Assembly: GCA_031361295.1 (NCBI GenBank)
Contig: JANMCN010000168.1
Coordinates: 1 to 17,558 of the forward strand
Direction: 5' to 3'
Length of the DNA: 17,558 nt
DNA from: JALZOC01 sp031361295
GTDB lineage: Bacteria > Acidobacteriota > Vicinamibacteria > Vicinamibacterales > 2-12-FULL-66-21
Shown: positions 1 to 6,693 of the stretch, piece after piece
How the letters are laid out: every line of letters starts with the position of its first letter
Numbering within the stretch: position 1 is the stretch's first letter
The notes under the pieces: model-generated
Told to the model about the DNA's origin: nothing
Database searches by the model: none
What the model saw: only the letters and a program-made list of their open reading frames with translations
Program-made: the position numbers and the translations under genes

Positions 1-584
1 GTGATGGAGGTCGACAGATTCCGGGTCCTTGTGGTGCGCTCACCGCTCAACGACCCGCTGCCCCTCTGCCTGAACGACCAGAATTTCCAGGGGTCGTCCA
101 CGGGTGCGGCCGGCGGATTCTTGCCGCTGTCGGGCCGATACACGAGCCTGAGTCGGTCCCCGAGGGTCGTGGACGTGACGTACCGGACGAGCCCGAGCTT
201 GATGATCTCGGTATACCCCTGGCGCCGCTCGTCTCCCGTCTGGGTCTGTCGCGCGACATACTTGAGCTCGTCGTCGATGTCTTCAAATCGCCCGAGTCCG
301 ATGAACTTGAACGTATATTCGGTGCCGCCGCCGGTCGGTTGCGTGGTGACGAGGATGTGGAGCTCTGCCTCCTTGCGGTCGCGGACGTACGCCACGAACG
401 GCACTTCGCGTCGGACGTAATCGAAGTCGCAACTGCCGCAGTCGAGAAAAACCCGCAGCGGCTCCCTCGATCGCGCCGCTTTCGCAGGCTGCCCGATGGC
501 GGCGGCCGGGAGGGCCTGAAGAAGCAGCCAGAAGAGAATCGCGATACGACCAGAGCGAGAAGTGACGACGACCCTATGTACCAG
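1..584 (-). CDS. Secreted conserved protein, 3' end beyond window (partial)
   Basis: This reading frame is open from about 584 down to the left edge with no stop, so the C-terminus is missing and 194 codons are visible. The translation looks real: high GC at third codon positions and protein-like runs such as REVPFVAYVRDR, LVTTQPTGGGTEYTFKFIG and DDPWKFWSFRQRGSGSLSGE. The N-terminus has a signal peptide (hydrophobic ILFWLLLQALPAAA, then AIG), followed by a CxxC pair (DCGSC). No ATG, GTG or TTG lies in a sensible place. The best start is CTG at 584, five bases after a GAGG ribosome site, with a TACAAT box about 32 bases further upstream. From memory it resembles a family of exported, possibly beta-barrel, hypothetical proteins common in Acidobacteriota; the function is unknown. 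It is divergent from the sensor kinase at 795. Confidence 0.7.
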   Translation of the reverse strand, partial: MVHRVVVTSRSGRIAILFWLLLQALPAAAIGQPAKAARSREPLRVFLDCGSCDFDYVRREVPFVAYVRDRKEAELHILVTTQPTGGGTEYTFKFIGLGRFEDIDDELKYVARQTQTGDERRQGYTEIIKLGLVRYVTSTTLGDRLRLVYRPDSGKNPPAAPVDDPWKFWSFRQRGSGSLSGERTTRTRNLSTSI

Positions 585-615
585 AACGTCCTCGCGGCGG
601 ATGATGTGCGCGCCA

Positions 616-621
616 ATTGTA
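616..621 (-). promoter_or_regulatory. Possible -10 box of the leftmost gene, overlapped by an inverted repeat
   Basis: On the minus strand TACAAT lies about 32 bases upstream of the inferred CTG start at 584. No convincing -35 hexamer is seen. A perfect 6-bp inverted repeat, GTACCG-CAC-CGGTAC (619-633), overlaps the box and could be an operator. Confidence 0.35.
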
Positions 622-721
622 CCGCACCGGTACGTGCCGTTGTGCCATGCCCTGCCTGCCCGTTCCGCACGGCGGCTGGCGAGCCGGAGAATCGTCGTGG
701 CATCGCGGCGCCACCGGTCGA

Positions 722-750
722 TTGACACCCCCGAACCGTAACGGCAACAA
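722..750 (+). promoter_or_regulatory. Possible sigma-70-type promoter for the PAS/GAF kinase
   Basis: TTGACA at 722-727 is followed, 17 bases later, by a poor -10 candidate CAACAA (745-750), about 45 bases before the kinase ATG. Only the -35 is a good match, so this is tentative. The rest of the 585-794 intergenic region shows no other gene. Confidence 0.28.
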
Positions 751-794
751 ATGTCACCCCTGAGTCTTTCCCAGACGTGCCGCTGGAGCCGATA

Positions 795-2819
795 ATGGAT
801 GCCCCGAATGGGAAGGGCGCGCCTTTGGGAACCCTGTCCCCCGGCGCGATCGGACACGAGCGGGCGCTGCTGGAAGTGCTGTTCGACGCCATGCCTCAGC
901 TGGGGTGGACCGCGCAGCCGGACGGATTCATCGATCATTACAACCGCGGGTGGTACGAATACACCGGCGCGACGCCCGAACAGATGGCAGGGTGGGGCTG
1001 GCAGTCCGTTCACGACCCCGCACACCTCCCCGCCGTGACCGAAAAGTGGAAGCGAGCCATCGCCGCGGGAGAGCCCGTCGAGTTCGAGTTTCCACTGCGC
1101 CGCCGCGACGGTGCCTTTCGCTGGTTCCTGACGAGAGTCCATCCCATTCGCGACGAGTCCGGAACGCTTGTCCGATGGGTCGGCATCAATACGGACATCC
1201 ATGACCAGCGGATCGCGCACGAGCGCCTGCAGGAGCAACGTGCCCGGTACTTTGCGCTGTTCTCGCAGGCGCCGGTCGCCATCGGCCTCCTGAGCGGACC
1301 GACGCACATCGTGGAGCTCGCCAACCCGCTCCTCTGCCAGTTGTGGGGCCGTCGATCCAGCCAGGTGCTCGGCAAGCCGATCGCGGACGCGATCCCCGAA
1401 ATCAAGGGCCAGGGCTTCGTCGAGTTGCTGGACGATGTCCTGCGGACGGGCGTCCCGCACGTCGGGAACGAAACACCCGGCCTGGTCGACCAGAAGGGTG
1501 ACGGCACGCTCGAGACGCTCTTCCTCAACTACGTCTACGAGCCGATGCGGAACGAGGCCGGCATCGTGGACGGCGTGGCGGTGATGGCGGTCGACGTGAC
1601 CACGCAGGTTGTCGGACGTGAGTCAATCGCGCGGCGGGCCAGACAGTCGGATTTCGCGGCGAGCGTCGGGAACGCGCTGACGGGCGGGGAGCCGCTGTCC
1701 GTGCAGCTCTCGCGCTGCTGCGAAGCGATGGTGCGGCTGGGGGCCGCGTTTGCACGGATCTGGGTGCACGACGAGGCGAGCGGCGTGTTGGAGCTGCAGG
1801 CCAGTGCGGGGCTTTATACGCATCTCGACGGACCGCACAGTCGCGTGAAGGTGGGGCAGTACAAGATCGGGCTGATCGCCGCGGAACGACGGCCGCATCT
1901 GACCAACCAGGTCGCCGACGACCCCCGTGTCAGCGATCCCGAATGGGCGCGCCGTGAAGGGCTCACGGCGTTCGCCGGCTACCCGATGATGCTGGGCGAC
2001 CGTCTCGTCGGGGTCATGGCGCTCTTCGCGCGGGAGCCGCTGAACAGCGAGACGCTGCAGGCCCTCGGCACCGTGGCCAGCCAGATCGCGCTCGCCATCG
2101 AACGGGAACAGATCGAACGCTTCCGGGAGCTGTTCATCGGCATGCTCGGGCACGACCTGCGAAATCCGCTCAGTGCCATCCTGATGGGCGCCCAGATCTT
2201 GATCGCGAGCCCCGAGGTGCCGGAACGGCCCAGGCGCACGGCCGAGCGCATGCGGCGAAGCGTGCATCGCATGAGCCGCATGGTGGACCAGCTGCTCGAT
2301 TACACGCGAGCGAGGTCGGCGGGGGGCATTCCCCTCGTCCTGGCCTCCGCCGATCTCGTGGCCATCTGCAGGGAGTCGGCCCAGGAGCTGCAGCAGGCCA
2401 ACCCGGGGCGGACGCTCACTCTGCACATCACGGCCGGCGGCGAAGGCGATTGGGACGAAGATCGCATGGGACAGGTCTTTTCCAATTTGCTGGGGAATGC
2501 CTTCACCTACGGAAAAGCGGACGAAGAGATCCGTGTGACATTTGGTGGCGATGCCAGCGAGATCGTGTGCGAAGTCCTCAGCTTCGGCGTGCCCATCCCG
2601 CCCGCGTCGCTCCCTCACATATTCGATCCCTTCCGCCGGGTGACCCAGGTCAAGACCTCCACGACCACGGGTCTGGGCCTCGGGCTGTTCATCACCAGGG
2701 AAATCATTCACGCGCACGGCGGGACGATTCGGGTCACGTCGTCAGCCCTCGATGGGACGTCGTTCGTCTTTGCGGTGCCCCGGCGGCGCGCGGAATCGAA
2801 ATCCGAAGGCCTGGGCTAG
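795..2819 (+). CDS. PAS-PAS-GAF sensor histidine kinase
   Basis: This is a soluble sensor kinase of 674 residues with no membrane segment. In order it has a PAS_3-type domain (about residues 20-140, with a WGWQSVHDP motif), a second PAS domain (about 150-280), a GAF domain (about 290-445), a HisKA dimerisation domain with H-box GHDLRNPL (phospho-acceptor H453) and a HATPase domain with N-box FSNLLGNAF and G2 motif GLGLGLF (626-632). The start is ATG 795, preceded at six bases by TGGAG; GTG 777 is in frame but lacks a ribosome site. The G1 motif is atypical: the usual adenine-contacting Asp (Asn in many kinases with 'PIPP' G1 motifs) appears as Ser596 in LSFGVPIPP. A receiver gene follows 20 bases downstream and is the obvious phosphotransfer partner. 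The signal sensed is unknown. Confidence 0.93.
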   Translation: MDAPNGKGAPLGTLSPGAIGHERALLEVLFDAMPQLGWTAQPDGFIDHYNRGWYEYTGATPEQMAGWGWQSVHDPAHLPAVTEKWKRAIAAGEPVEFEFPLRRRDGAFRWFLTRVHPIRDESGTLVRWVGINTDIHDQRIAHERLQEQRARYFALFSQAPVAIGLLSGPTHIVELANPLLCQLWGRRSSQVLGKPIADAIPEIKGQGFVELLDDVLRTGVPHVGNETPGLVDQKGDGTLETLFLNYVYEPMRNEAGIVDGVAVMAVDVTTQVVGRESIARRARQSDFAASVGNALTGGEPLSVQLSRCCEAMVRLGAAFARIWVHDEASGVLELQASAGLYTHLDGPHSRVKVGQYKIGLIAAERRPHLTNQVADDPRVSDPEWARREGLTAFAGYPMMLGDRLVGVMALFAREPLNSETLQALGTVASQIALAIEREQIERFRELFIGMLGHDLRNPLSAILMGAQILIASPEVPERPRRTAERMRRSVHRMSRMVDQLLDYTRARSAGGIPLVLASADLVAICRESAQELQQANPGRTLTLHITAGGEGDWDEDRMGQVFSNLLGNAFTYGKADEEIRVTFGGDASEIVCEVLSFGVPIPPASLPHIFDPFRRVTQVKTSTTTGLGLGLFITREIIHAHGGTIRVTSSALDGTSFVFAVPRRRAESKSEGLG

Positions 2820-2839
2820 ACGTGCCGGGAGTGCACAGC

Positions 2840-3199
2840 ATGGCGTTGCCGACCCGGTGTCGCCGCACGGTGGTGATCGTCGACGATGACGAGGACATCC
2901 GCGAGACCCTTCGTGATTTTCTCGAGGATCGGGGATTTCGGGTAGCGGTCGCGAAGGATGGGGCGGAAGCGCTGCATCTTCTCGACGACGTCGAGGCCTG
3001 CCTCATCCTGCTCGATCTGGTGATGCCCGGGATGGACGGATGGGCGTTCCTGCGCGCACGTGAGAACCACGCGACCGCCCTGCGCGTTCCAGTGTGCATT
3101 TCGACATCCGCCCCCGACAAGGCCCCGTCCGGCTTCCCGGTCATCCCGAAGCCTGTGGACATCACGACTGTTCTGGATGTGATCAGCCGGTACTGCTGA
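2840..3199 (+). CDS. Single-domain response regulator (receiver protein)
   Basis: This is a 119-residue CheY-like receiver with no output domain. The acidic pocket is VDDDED (14-19), the phospho-acceptor is D59 in LLDLVMPGMDG, the switch residue is Ser/Thr in CISTS (86-90) and the conserved lysine is K104 in PKPV. The start is ATG 2840, which has GGGAG eight bases upstream; GTG codons at 2822 and 2831 are in-frame alternatives. It lies 20 bases after the PAS/GAF kinase stop and is almost certainly co-transcribed. It probably acts by protein contact or as a phosphorelay intermediate. Its last 17 bases overlap the end of the convergent glycosyltransferase gene. Confidence 0.92.
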   Translation: MALPTRCRRTVVIVDDDEDIRETLRDFLEDRGFRVAVAKDGAEALHLLDDVEACLILLDLVMPGMDGWAFLRARENHATALRVPVCISTSAPDKAPSGFPVIPKPVDITTVLDVISRYC

Positions 3200-4556
3200 C
3201 CGCGTCGCCGTGATGGCGCTCGATCCATGCGCGCGTCCTCCGGGCAGCGCTTCCTGCCCGCCCGAGAACGCCCGCGATATCCCCCGGCTCGTCGACATCG
3301 CCCCAGGGCTCCAGCAGCACGACTGGCACGCCATTCCGGCGGGCGGCATCCATCGTCGCCTCGAGCACACGACGGCTGCCCCACTCGATACCGCCAAATA
3401 GTCCGGGATGGAGCCTGGTCATCCCGATCAGGTAGTAGCCGCCATCCTCGGCGGGCCCGAGCACGACCCGCCGCGGATCAGCGGCCAGCGTGTCGAGCGC
3501 CTCCGAGATGAAACGCACGGGTAGATCCGGCAGGTCCGACCCGACCATCACGACCGCCTCGGCACCAAGGCGGAATGCATCCTCGAACGCATGCCGCATG
3601 CGCTCGCCGAGATCCGCTCCTCGCTGCGGCAGCACCTCGATGTCCCCGCCGGCCATCTCGCGAAATCGTGGGACGGACGCCGCCGGTTCGCAGGCCACAA
3701 TCCGCTGCGCGCCACGCACGGACCGGACGACCTCGAGCGTGTCATCGAAAAGCGCCTGCCGCAGATCGGCCAATGCGGAATCTGTCGCGAGACCCGCCAG
3801 CCGTGTCTTGCCGCCGGTCCAGGCGGCGCGCGCCATCATGACGACGGCGCGTGGCGGACGATCGAGGTAGCGCTGCGCGAGGCGGGACGGGGAGACGCCG
3901 AGGAGGAAGCGGGTCGCCAGCGTCATGTTGCCCAGACTTCGCCGCGCCCAGCCGTCGCGCTCCCATCGCCGCGCGGAGGTAATCACGGGCGACGCGGCGT
4001 GGTACAGGCGTCCCGCAGCCTTCAGGCGGCGGACGAGGTCCACGTCCTCCATCAACGGCCAGTCGCGAAAGCCGCCAACCGATTCGAACACCGCGCGTCT
4101 GACGAAGATGGCCTGATCGCCATACGGCAGACCGAACACGGCGACGCGCGCCCGCACTCCCCACTCGATGATCCGTGCTCTCCAGTCGCGGCTGTCGAGT
4201 GCGAGACGGAATGACCCACCGACCACCTCGGACCTCGAGCCGCCGCGACGGAGGACATCCGTCCAGTCGGACGGCAGCCGCGAGTCGGCATGCAGGAAGA
4301 CCAGCCAGGCTCCGCGGGCCGACGAGGCGCCCGCATTCATCTGCGCGCCTCGTCCACGCGGCGCGGTGACCCAGCGTACGTCCGGGCGGCTTTCGCGGGT
4401 CCGCGCGTACTCGTCCTCATCCCCGGGCACGCACGCGGCAATCACCTCGAAATCCGGATGCGGCGGGAGCGCCTGCAGCGCCTGTTCGAGCGCGTCGGCA
4501 TCGCGCCAGACGGGAATGACGACGCTGGCGAACGGAGCCTCAGGCTCCAGAGACAT
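3183..4556 (-). CDS. Fused family-2 glycosyltransferase + DUF2064 transferase (TIGR04283-TIGR04282 type)
   Basis: This 457-residue protein has two catalytic modules. The N-terminal part (about 10-235) is a GT-A glycosyltransferase of the TIGR04283 type: SVVIPVWRD, RGRGAQMNAGA (67-77), an FLHADS metal/nucleotide motif (87-92), PYGDQAIF and LMEDVDL. The C-terminal part (about 237-440) is a DUF2064/TIGR04282 nucleotidyltransferase-like domain with KTRLAG, VGSDLPDLP, GPAEDGGYYLIG and DVDEPGD. These families are named 'rSAM/selenodomain-associated transferase 2 and 1'; they are often neighbours and here are one polypeptide. No signal peptide or membrane anchor is seen. The gene is last in the msrB operon, its ATG overlapping the end of the hydroxylase gene by 17 bases. 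Substrates are unknown. It ends convergently inside the receiver gene. Confidence 0.9.
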   Translation of the reverse strand: MSLEPEAPFASVVIPVWRDADALEQALQALPPHPDFEVIAACVPGDEDEYARTRESRPDVRWVTAPRGRGAQMNAGASSARGAWLVFLHADSRLPSDWTDVLRRGGSRSEVVGGSFRLALDSRDWRARIIEWGVRARVAVFGLPYGDQAIFVRRAVFESVGGFRDWPLMEDVDLVRRLKAAGRLYHAASPVITSARRWERDGWARRSLGNMTLATRFLLGVSPSRLAQRYLDRPPRAVVMMARAAWTGGKTRLAGLATDSALADLRQALFDDTLEVVRSVRGAQRIVACEPAASVPRFREMAGGDIEVLPQRGADLGERMRHAFEDAFRLGAEAVVMVGSDLPDLPVRFISEALDTLAADPRRVVLGPAEDGGYYLIGMTRLHPGLFGGIEWGSRRVLEATMDAARRNGVPVVLLEPWGDVDEPGDIAGVLGRAGSAARRTRAWIERHHGDAVSSTG

Positions 4557-5379
4557 GGGGCGTCGAACCCGGAGACAGTGGCGCGGGCCCGAACGGGAGC
4601 GCCAGGACGCGTTCGAGCGAGACGGCGCTCGGGTGCAGATATCCGGGCACCCCCACGGTGACCTCCCCGGCGGTCGAGTCCGAGCGGAAGGTGCCGTGGA
4701 GACGATCCCAGAGGGCGAACCCGCTCGAGAAGTTCGTCTCGAGCTGGGAGGGATCGATCGAGTGATGAATGGCGTGCATGCGCGGCGTCGCCACGATCCA
4801 GGAGAGCCACCGCTCGGTGCGAGCCGGCAGCTGCGTGTTCGAGTGATGGAAGAGCACGCATGCGACGGTCATCGACTGCCAGGTTGCAAGCGCGCCCGGC
4901 GTCGCGCCAATCATCAGGACCTGCGCCGCGCGCCACGGCACCGACGCGGCGAGCTCCCCTGCGTGGAAGCGGAGCCCGGTGCTCGCGTCCATGTCGAGAT
5001 CAACGTGATGGACCAGATGAAGCCGCCACAGCCACGGCACCCGGTGGACGAGGGTGTGCCAGAGGTACAGCGTGTAGTCCAGCAGCAGCACGGTCAGGAT
5101 CGGCCGTGCGAGCCGTGCTGGAAGCGAGCTCCCCATCCGGCCCGTGAGTCCCCACCGCCGTCGCGCCGCCAGGCGCGCCACGGGAAGGACGAGTGGCGTC
5201 TCGACCAGATGGACGGTCACAGCGGCGATGCCCGCGAGGACCAGGTTGCGCGTCGTGTGGACGGCCGGCGACTCGACGTATGGCCGCGCCGGACGCCGCC
5301 GCTCGAGCCACAGAACCGCCGCTGCGACCGCCAGCACCGCGGCGGCCCGGACAAGATCGCGGGTACGCCCCGTGGTCAC
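4540..5379 (-). CDS. Fatty acid hydroxylase / sterol desaturase family membrane protein
   Basis: This is a predicted multi-pass di-iron membrane hydroxylase of 279 residues. The histidine clusters expected for the family are all present: HTLVH (108-112), HLVHH (121-125), HHSNT (178-182) and HAIHH (202-206). Hydrophobic stretches lie near residues 10-25, 45-65 and 90-110. The family inserts hydroxyl groups or double bonds into lipid substrates using O2; the exact lipid cannot be told. The chosen start is GTG 5379, giving a 4-bp GTGA overlap with the msrA stop. An ATG at 5436 in frame would add 19 Ala/Arg-rich residues encoded inside msrA and is less likely. It lies between msrA and the glycosyltransferase fusion in one overlapping operon, so it is probably co-regulated with methionine sulfoxide repair. 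Confidence 0.88.
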   Translation of the reverse strand: MTTGRTRDLVRAAAVLAVAAAVLWLERRRPARPYVESPAVHTTRNLVLAGIAAVTVHLVETPLVLPVARLAARRRWGLTGRMGSSLPARLARPILTVLLLDYTLYLWHTLVHRVPWLWRLHLVHHVDLDMDASTGLRFHAGELAASVPWRAAQVLMIGATPGALATWQSMTVACVLFHHSNTQLPARTERWLSWIVATPRMHAIHHSIDPSQLETNFSSGFALWDRLHGTFRSDSTAGEVTVGVPGYLHPSAVSLERVLALPFGPAPLSPGSTPHVSGA

Positions 5380-5999
5380 TTCTCGTGCGCCTTGCCCCAG
5401 AGCTGCTCCAGCCGCTGCGCGCGCCCGCAGTTCCATTTATAGAACTTGTACCGCACCGGGTTCGTCTTGTAGTAATCCTGATGGTATTGCTCGGCGGGAT
5501 AGAATGGCCCGGCCTGGACGATTTCCACCGCCACCGGCTTGCCCAGCTGGGCGGCCACCTGCTTCTTGGAGACCTCGGCTTCCCGCTGCTCCTCTGCCGA
5601 GCCATAAAAGATCGAGGGGCGATATTGAGTGCCCCGATCGCAGAACTGCCCGCCCCCGTCCACCGCGTCCACGTTGTGCCAGAACTGCTGCAGCAGCCGC
5701 TCGTACGTGACCTTCGACGGGTCGTAGGTCACCTTGAGCGCCTCCGCGTGCCCCGTCCCTCCGGACGACACCTGTTCGTAGGTGGGATCCACGGTACGCC
5801 CACCCGTGTAGCCGGAGGTCGTGGCGATGACGCCGTCGACTTCGTCGAAGGCCTGCTCGACGCACCAGAAACAGCCGGCGGCAAAGACCGCAGAGGCGCT
5901 TTTCTGCGGGCTGCCTCCTTGCGATGCACCGGCGGAGGGCAGGGCCAGGCTGAGCGCGGCCGTGGCCACACCCGCAATCCATCGCGTTCGCAGGCTCAT
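5376..5999 (-). CDS. msrA: Exported peptide methionine-(S)-S-oxide reductase MsrA
   Basis: This enzyme reduces the S-epimer of methionine sulfoxide in proteins. The signature GCFWCVEQAF contains catalytic C43, with C46 beside it; other family motifs are SGYTGG, GGTGHAEA and RGTQYRPSIF. A C-terminal C191 (WNCGRAQ) can serve as resolving cysteine. An N-terminal signal peptide (hydrophobic core about 8-20, then SAGASQ) sends it to the periplasm, where an exported electron donor would be needed; none is encoded here. The start is ATG 5999, seven bases after GGAG. ATG 6002, just upstream and overlapping the msrB stop (TGATG), is equally possible and adds one Met. It is translationally coupled to msrB upstream and to the hydroxylase downstream (GTGA overlap). 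Confidence 0.95.
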   Translation of the reverse strand: MSLRTRWIAGVATAALSLALPSAGASQGGSPQKSASAVFAAGCFWCVEQAFDEVDGVIATTSGYTGGRTVDPTYEQVSSGGTGHAEALKVTYDPSKVTYERLLQQFWHNVDAVDGGGQFCDRGTQYRPSIFYGSAEEQREAEVSKKQVAAQLGKPVAVEIVQAGPFYPAEQYHQDYYKTNPVRYKFYKWNCGRAQRLEQLWGKAHEK

Positions 6000-6001
6000 C
6001 A

Positions 6002-6508
6002 TCAGGCTCCCTGGGGCTTGAAGGTCATCGCCGCCCCGTTCATGCAATATCGCTTACCCGCCGGCGGCGGACCGTCGTCGAACACATGGCCCAGATGGCC
6101 ACCGCAGCGACGGCAGTGGACTTCGGTCCGCTCGCCGAAAATGCTGCGATCGACCGAGGTCAGGACCGCGTTCGGGAGAGGCGCGGTAAAGCTCGGCCAG
6201 CCGGTTCCGCTCTCGAACTTCGCGCTCGACGCATAGAGGGGCAGGTCGCAGCCGGCGCAGTGGAACGTCCCCGGACGGTGCTCGGCGTTGAGTGGACTGG
6301 TGCCGGGCCGCTCGGTATCCTGCTTGCGCAGAACCTGATACTGGTCGGGCGTCAGAATCTTTCGCCACTCGGCGTCGGACTTCGTGACTTCAAATGCGTC
6401 GGTGCCGGGAATCCCGGCGGCGGCTACGGCGCCATCGCCACCCCGGCAGGCCCCCAGCAGAGCCGGAAGGGCGCCAATGGACACGGCGAGAAATGATCGT
6501 CGGTGCAT
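6002..6508 (-). CDS. msrB: Exported peptide methionine-(R)-S-oxide reductase MsrB (probable lipoprotein)
   Basis: This enzyme reduces the R-epimer of protein methionine sulfoxide. Of its 168 residues, the MsrB core contains two zinc CxxC pairs (C84/C87 in CAGC and C132/C135 in CRRC), SGTGWPSF, GGHLGHVFDDGPPP and catalytic C155 in RYCMNG. The N-terminus reads MHRRSFLAV, resembling a twin-arginine signal, and ends in a lipobox, LGAC (C21), so the protein may be exported folded and anchored as a lipoprotein. The start is ATG 6508, eight bases after AGGGAG. ATG 6526 would sit at the predicted transcription start and is not preferred. This is the first gene of the msrB-msrA-hydroxylase-glycosyltransferase operon, driven by the ECF-like element at 6530-6559. 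Confidence 0.95.
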   Translation of the reverse strand: MHRRSFLAVSIGALPALLGACRGGDGAVAAAGIPGTDAFEVTKSDAEWRKILTPDQYQVLRKQDTERPGTSPLNAEHRPGTFHCAGCDLPLYASSAKFESGTGWPSFTAPLPNAVLTSVDRSIFGERTEVHCRRCGGHLGHVFDDGPPPAGKRYCMNGAAMTFKPQGA

Positions 6509-6529
6509 GCGGATAACTCCCTGCATACT

Positions 6530-6559
6530 GGATACCCGCCAGCCTCCTGTTTTATTCCC
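6530..6559 (-). promoter_or_regulatory. ECF-sigma-like promoter of the msrB operon
   Basis: On the minus strand GGGAATAAA (6559-6551) is followed after 14 bases by GGTATCC (6536-6530). This is the same bipartite element with the same spacing as on the plus strand at 6592-6621. The inferred transcription start is near 6523, leaving a short leader that contains the AGGGAG ribosome site and the msrB ATG 6508. The GGAA core of the -35 element is typical of ECF sigma factors; the particular factor is not encoded in the window. Confidence 0.7.
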
Positions 6560-6591
6560 GTCCCCTGTTTCCGGCCGATCCCGCTCCGCGC

Positions 6592-6621
6592 GGGAATAAA
6601 TATCGGGCCGCCGGGGTATCC
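6592..6621 (+). promoter_or_regulatory. ECF-sigma-like promoter of the five-gene flavoprotein operon
   Basis: GGGAATAAA (6592-6600), 14 bases, then GGTATCC (6615-6621): an exact match in both blocks and in spacing to the divergent msrB promoter. The predicted transcription start is about 6627-6630. A short inverted repeat, CCCGC-TCCGC-GCGGG (6580-6594), overlaps the -35 block and could be a regulator site. Confidence 0.7.
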
Positions 6622-6666
6622 GGCCTTACGTGGCGGCTCCATTGCAAACTGACGAGGGAGATGGAT

Positions 6667-6693
6667 ATGGGAGAGAGCGGTCGAGCCGGTTGA
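6667..6693 (+). CDS. Possible 8-residue leader peptide coupled to the flavoprotein start
   Basis: ATG 6667 has a good ribosome site (GGGAG, six bases upstream) and encodes MGESGRAG. Its TGA stop overlaps the TTG start of the flavoprotein in a 4-bp TTGA junction. The flavoprotein TTG has no good ribosome site of its own, so the leader could couple its translation. Alternatively a one-base sequence error could hide a longer N-terminus starting here. Confidence 0.25.
   Translation: MGESGRAG

Noticed and set aside
47..892. A 281-codon minus-strand frame at the left end
   Set aside because: Ser/Arg-rich composition and it covers the intergenic region; the neighbouring minus frame gives a sensible secreted protein.
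1623..2717. Long minus-strand open frame opposite the PAS/GAF kinase
   Set aside because: Shadow frame; the plus strand has conserved GAF, HisKA and HATPase motifs throughout.
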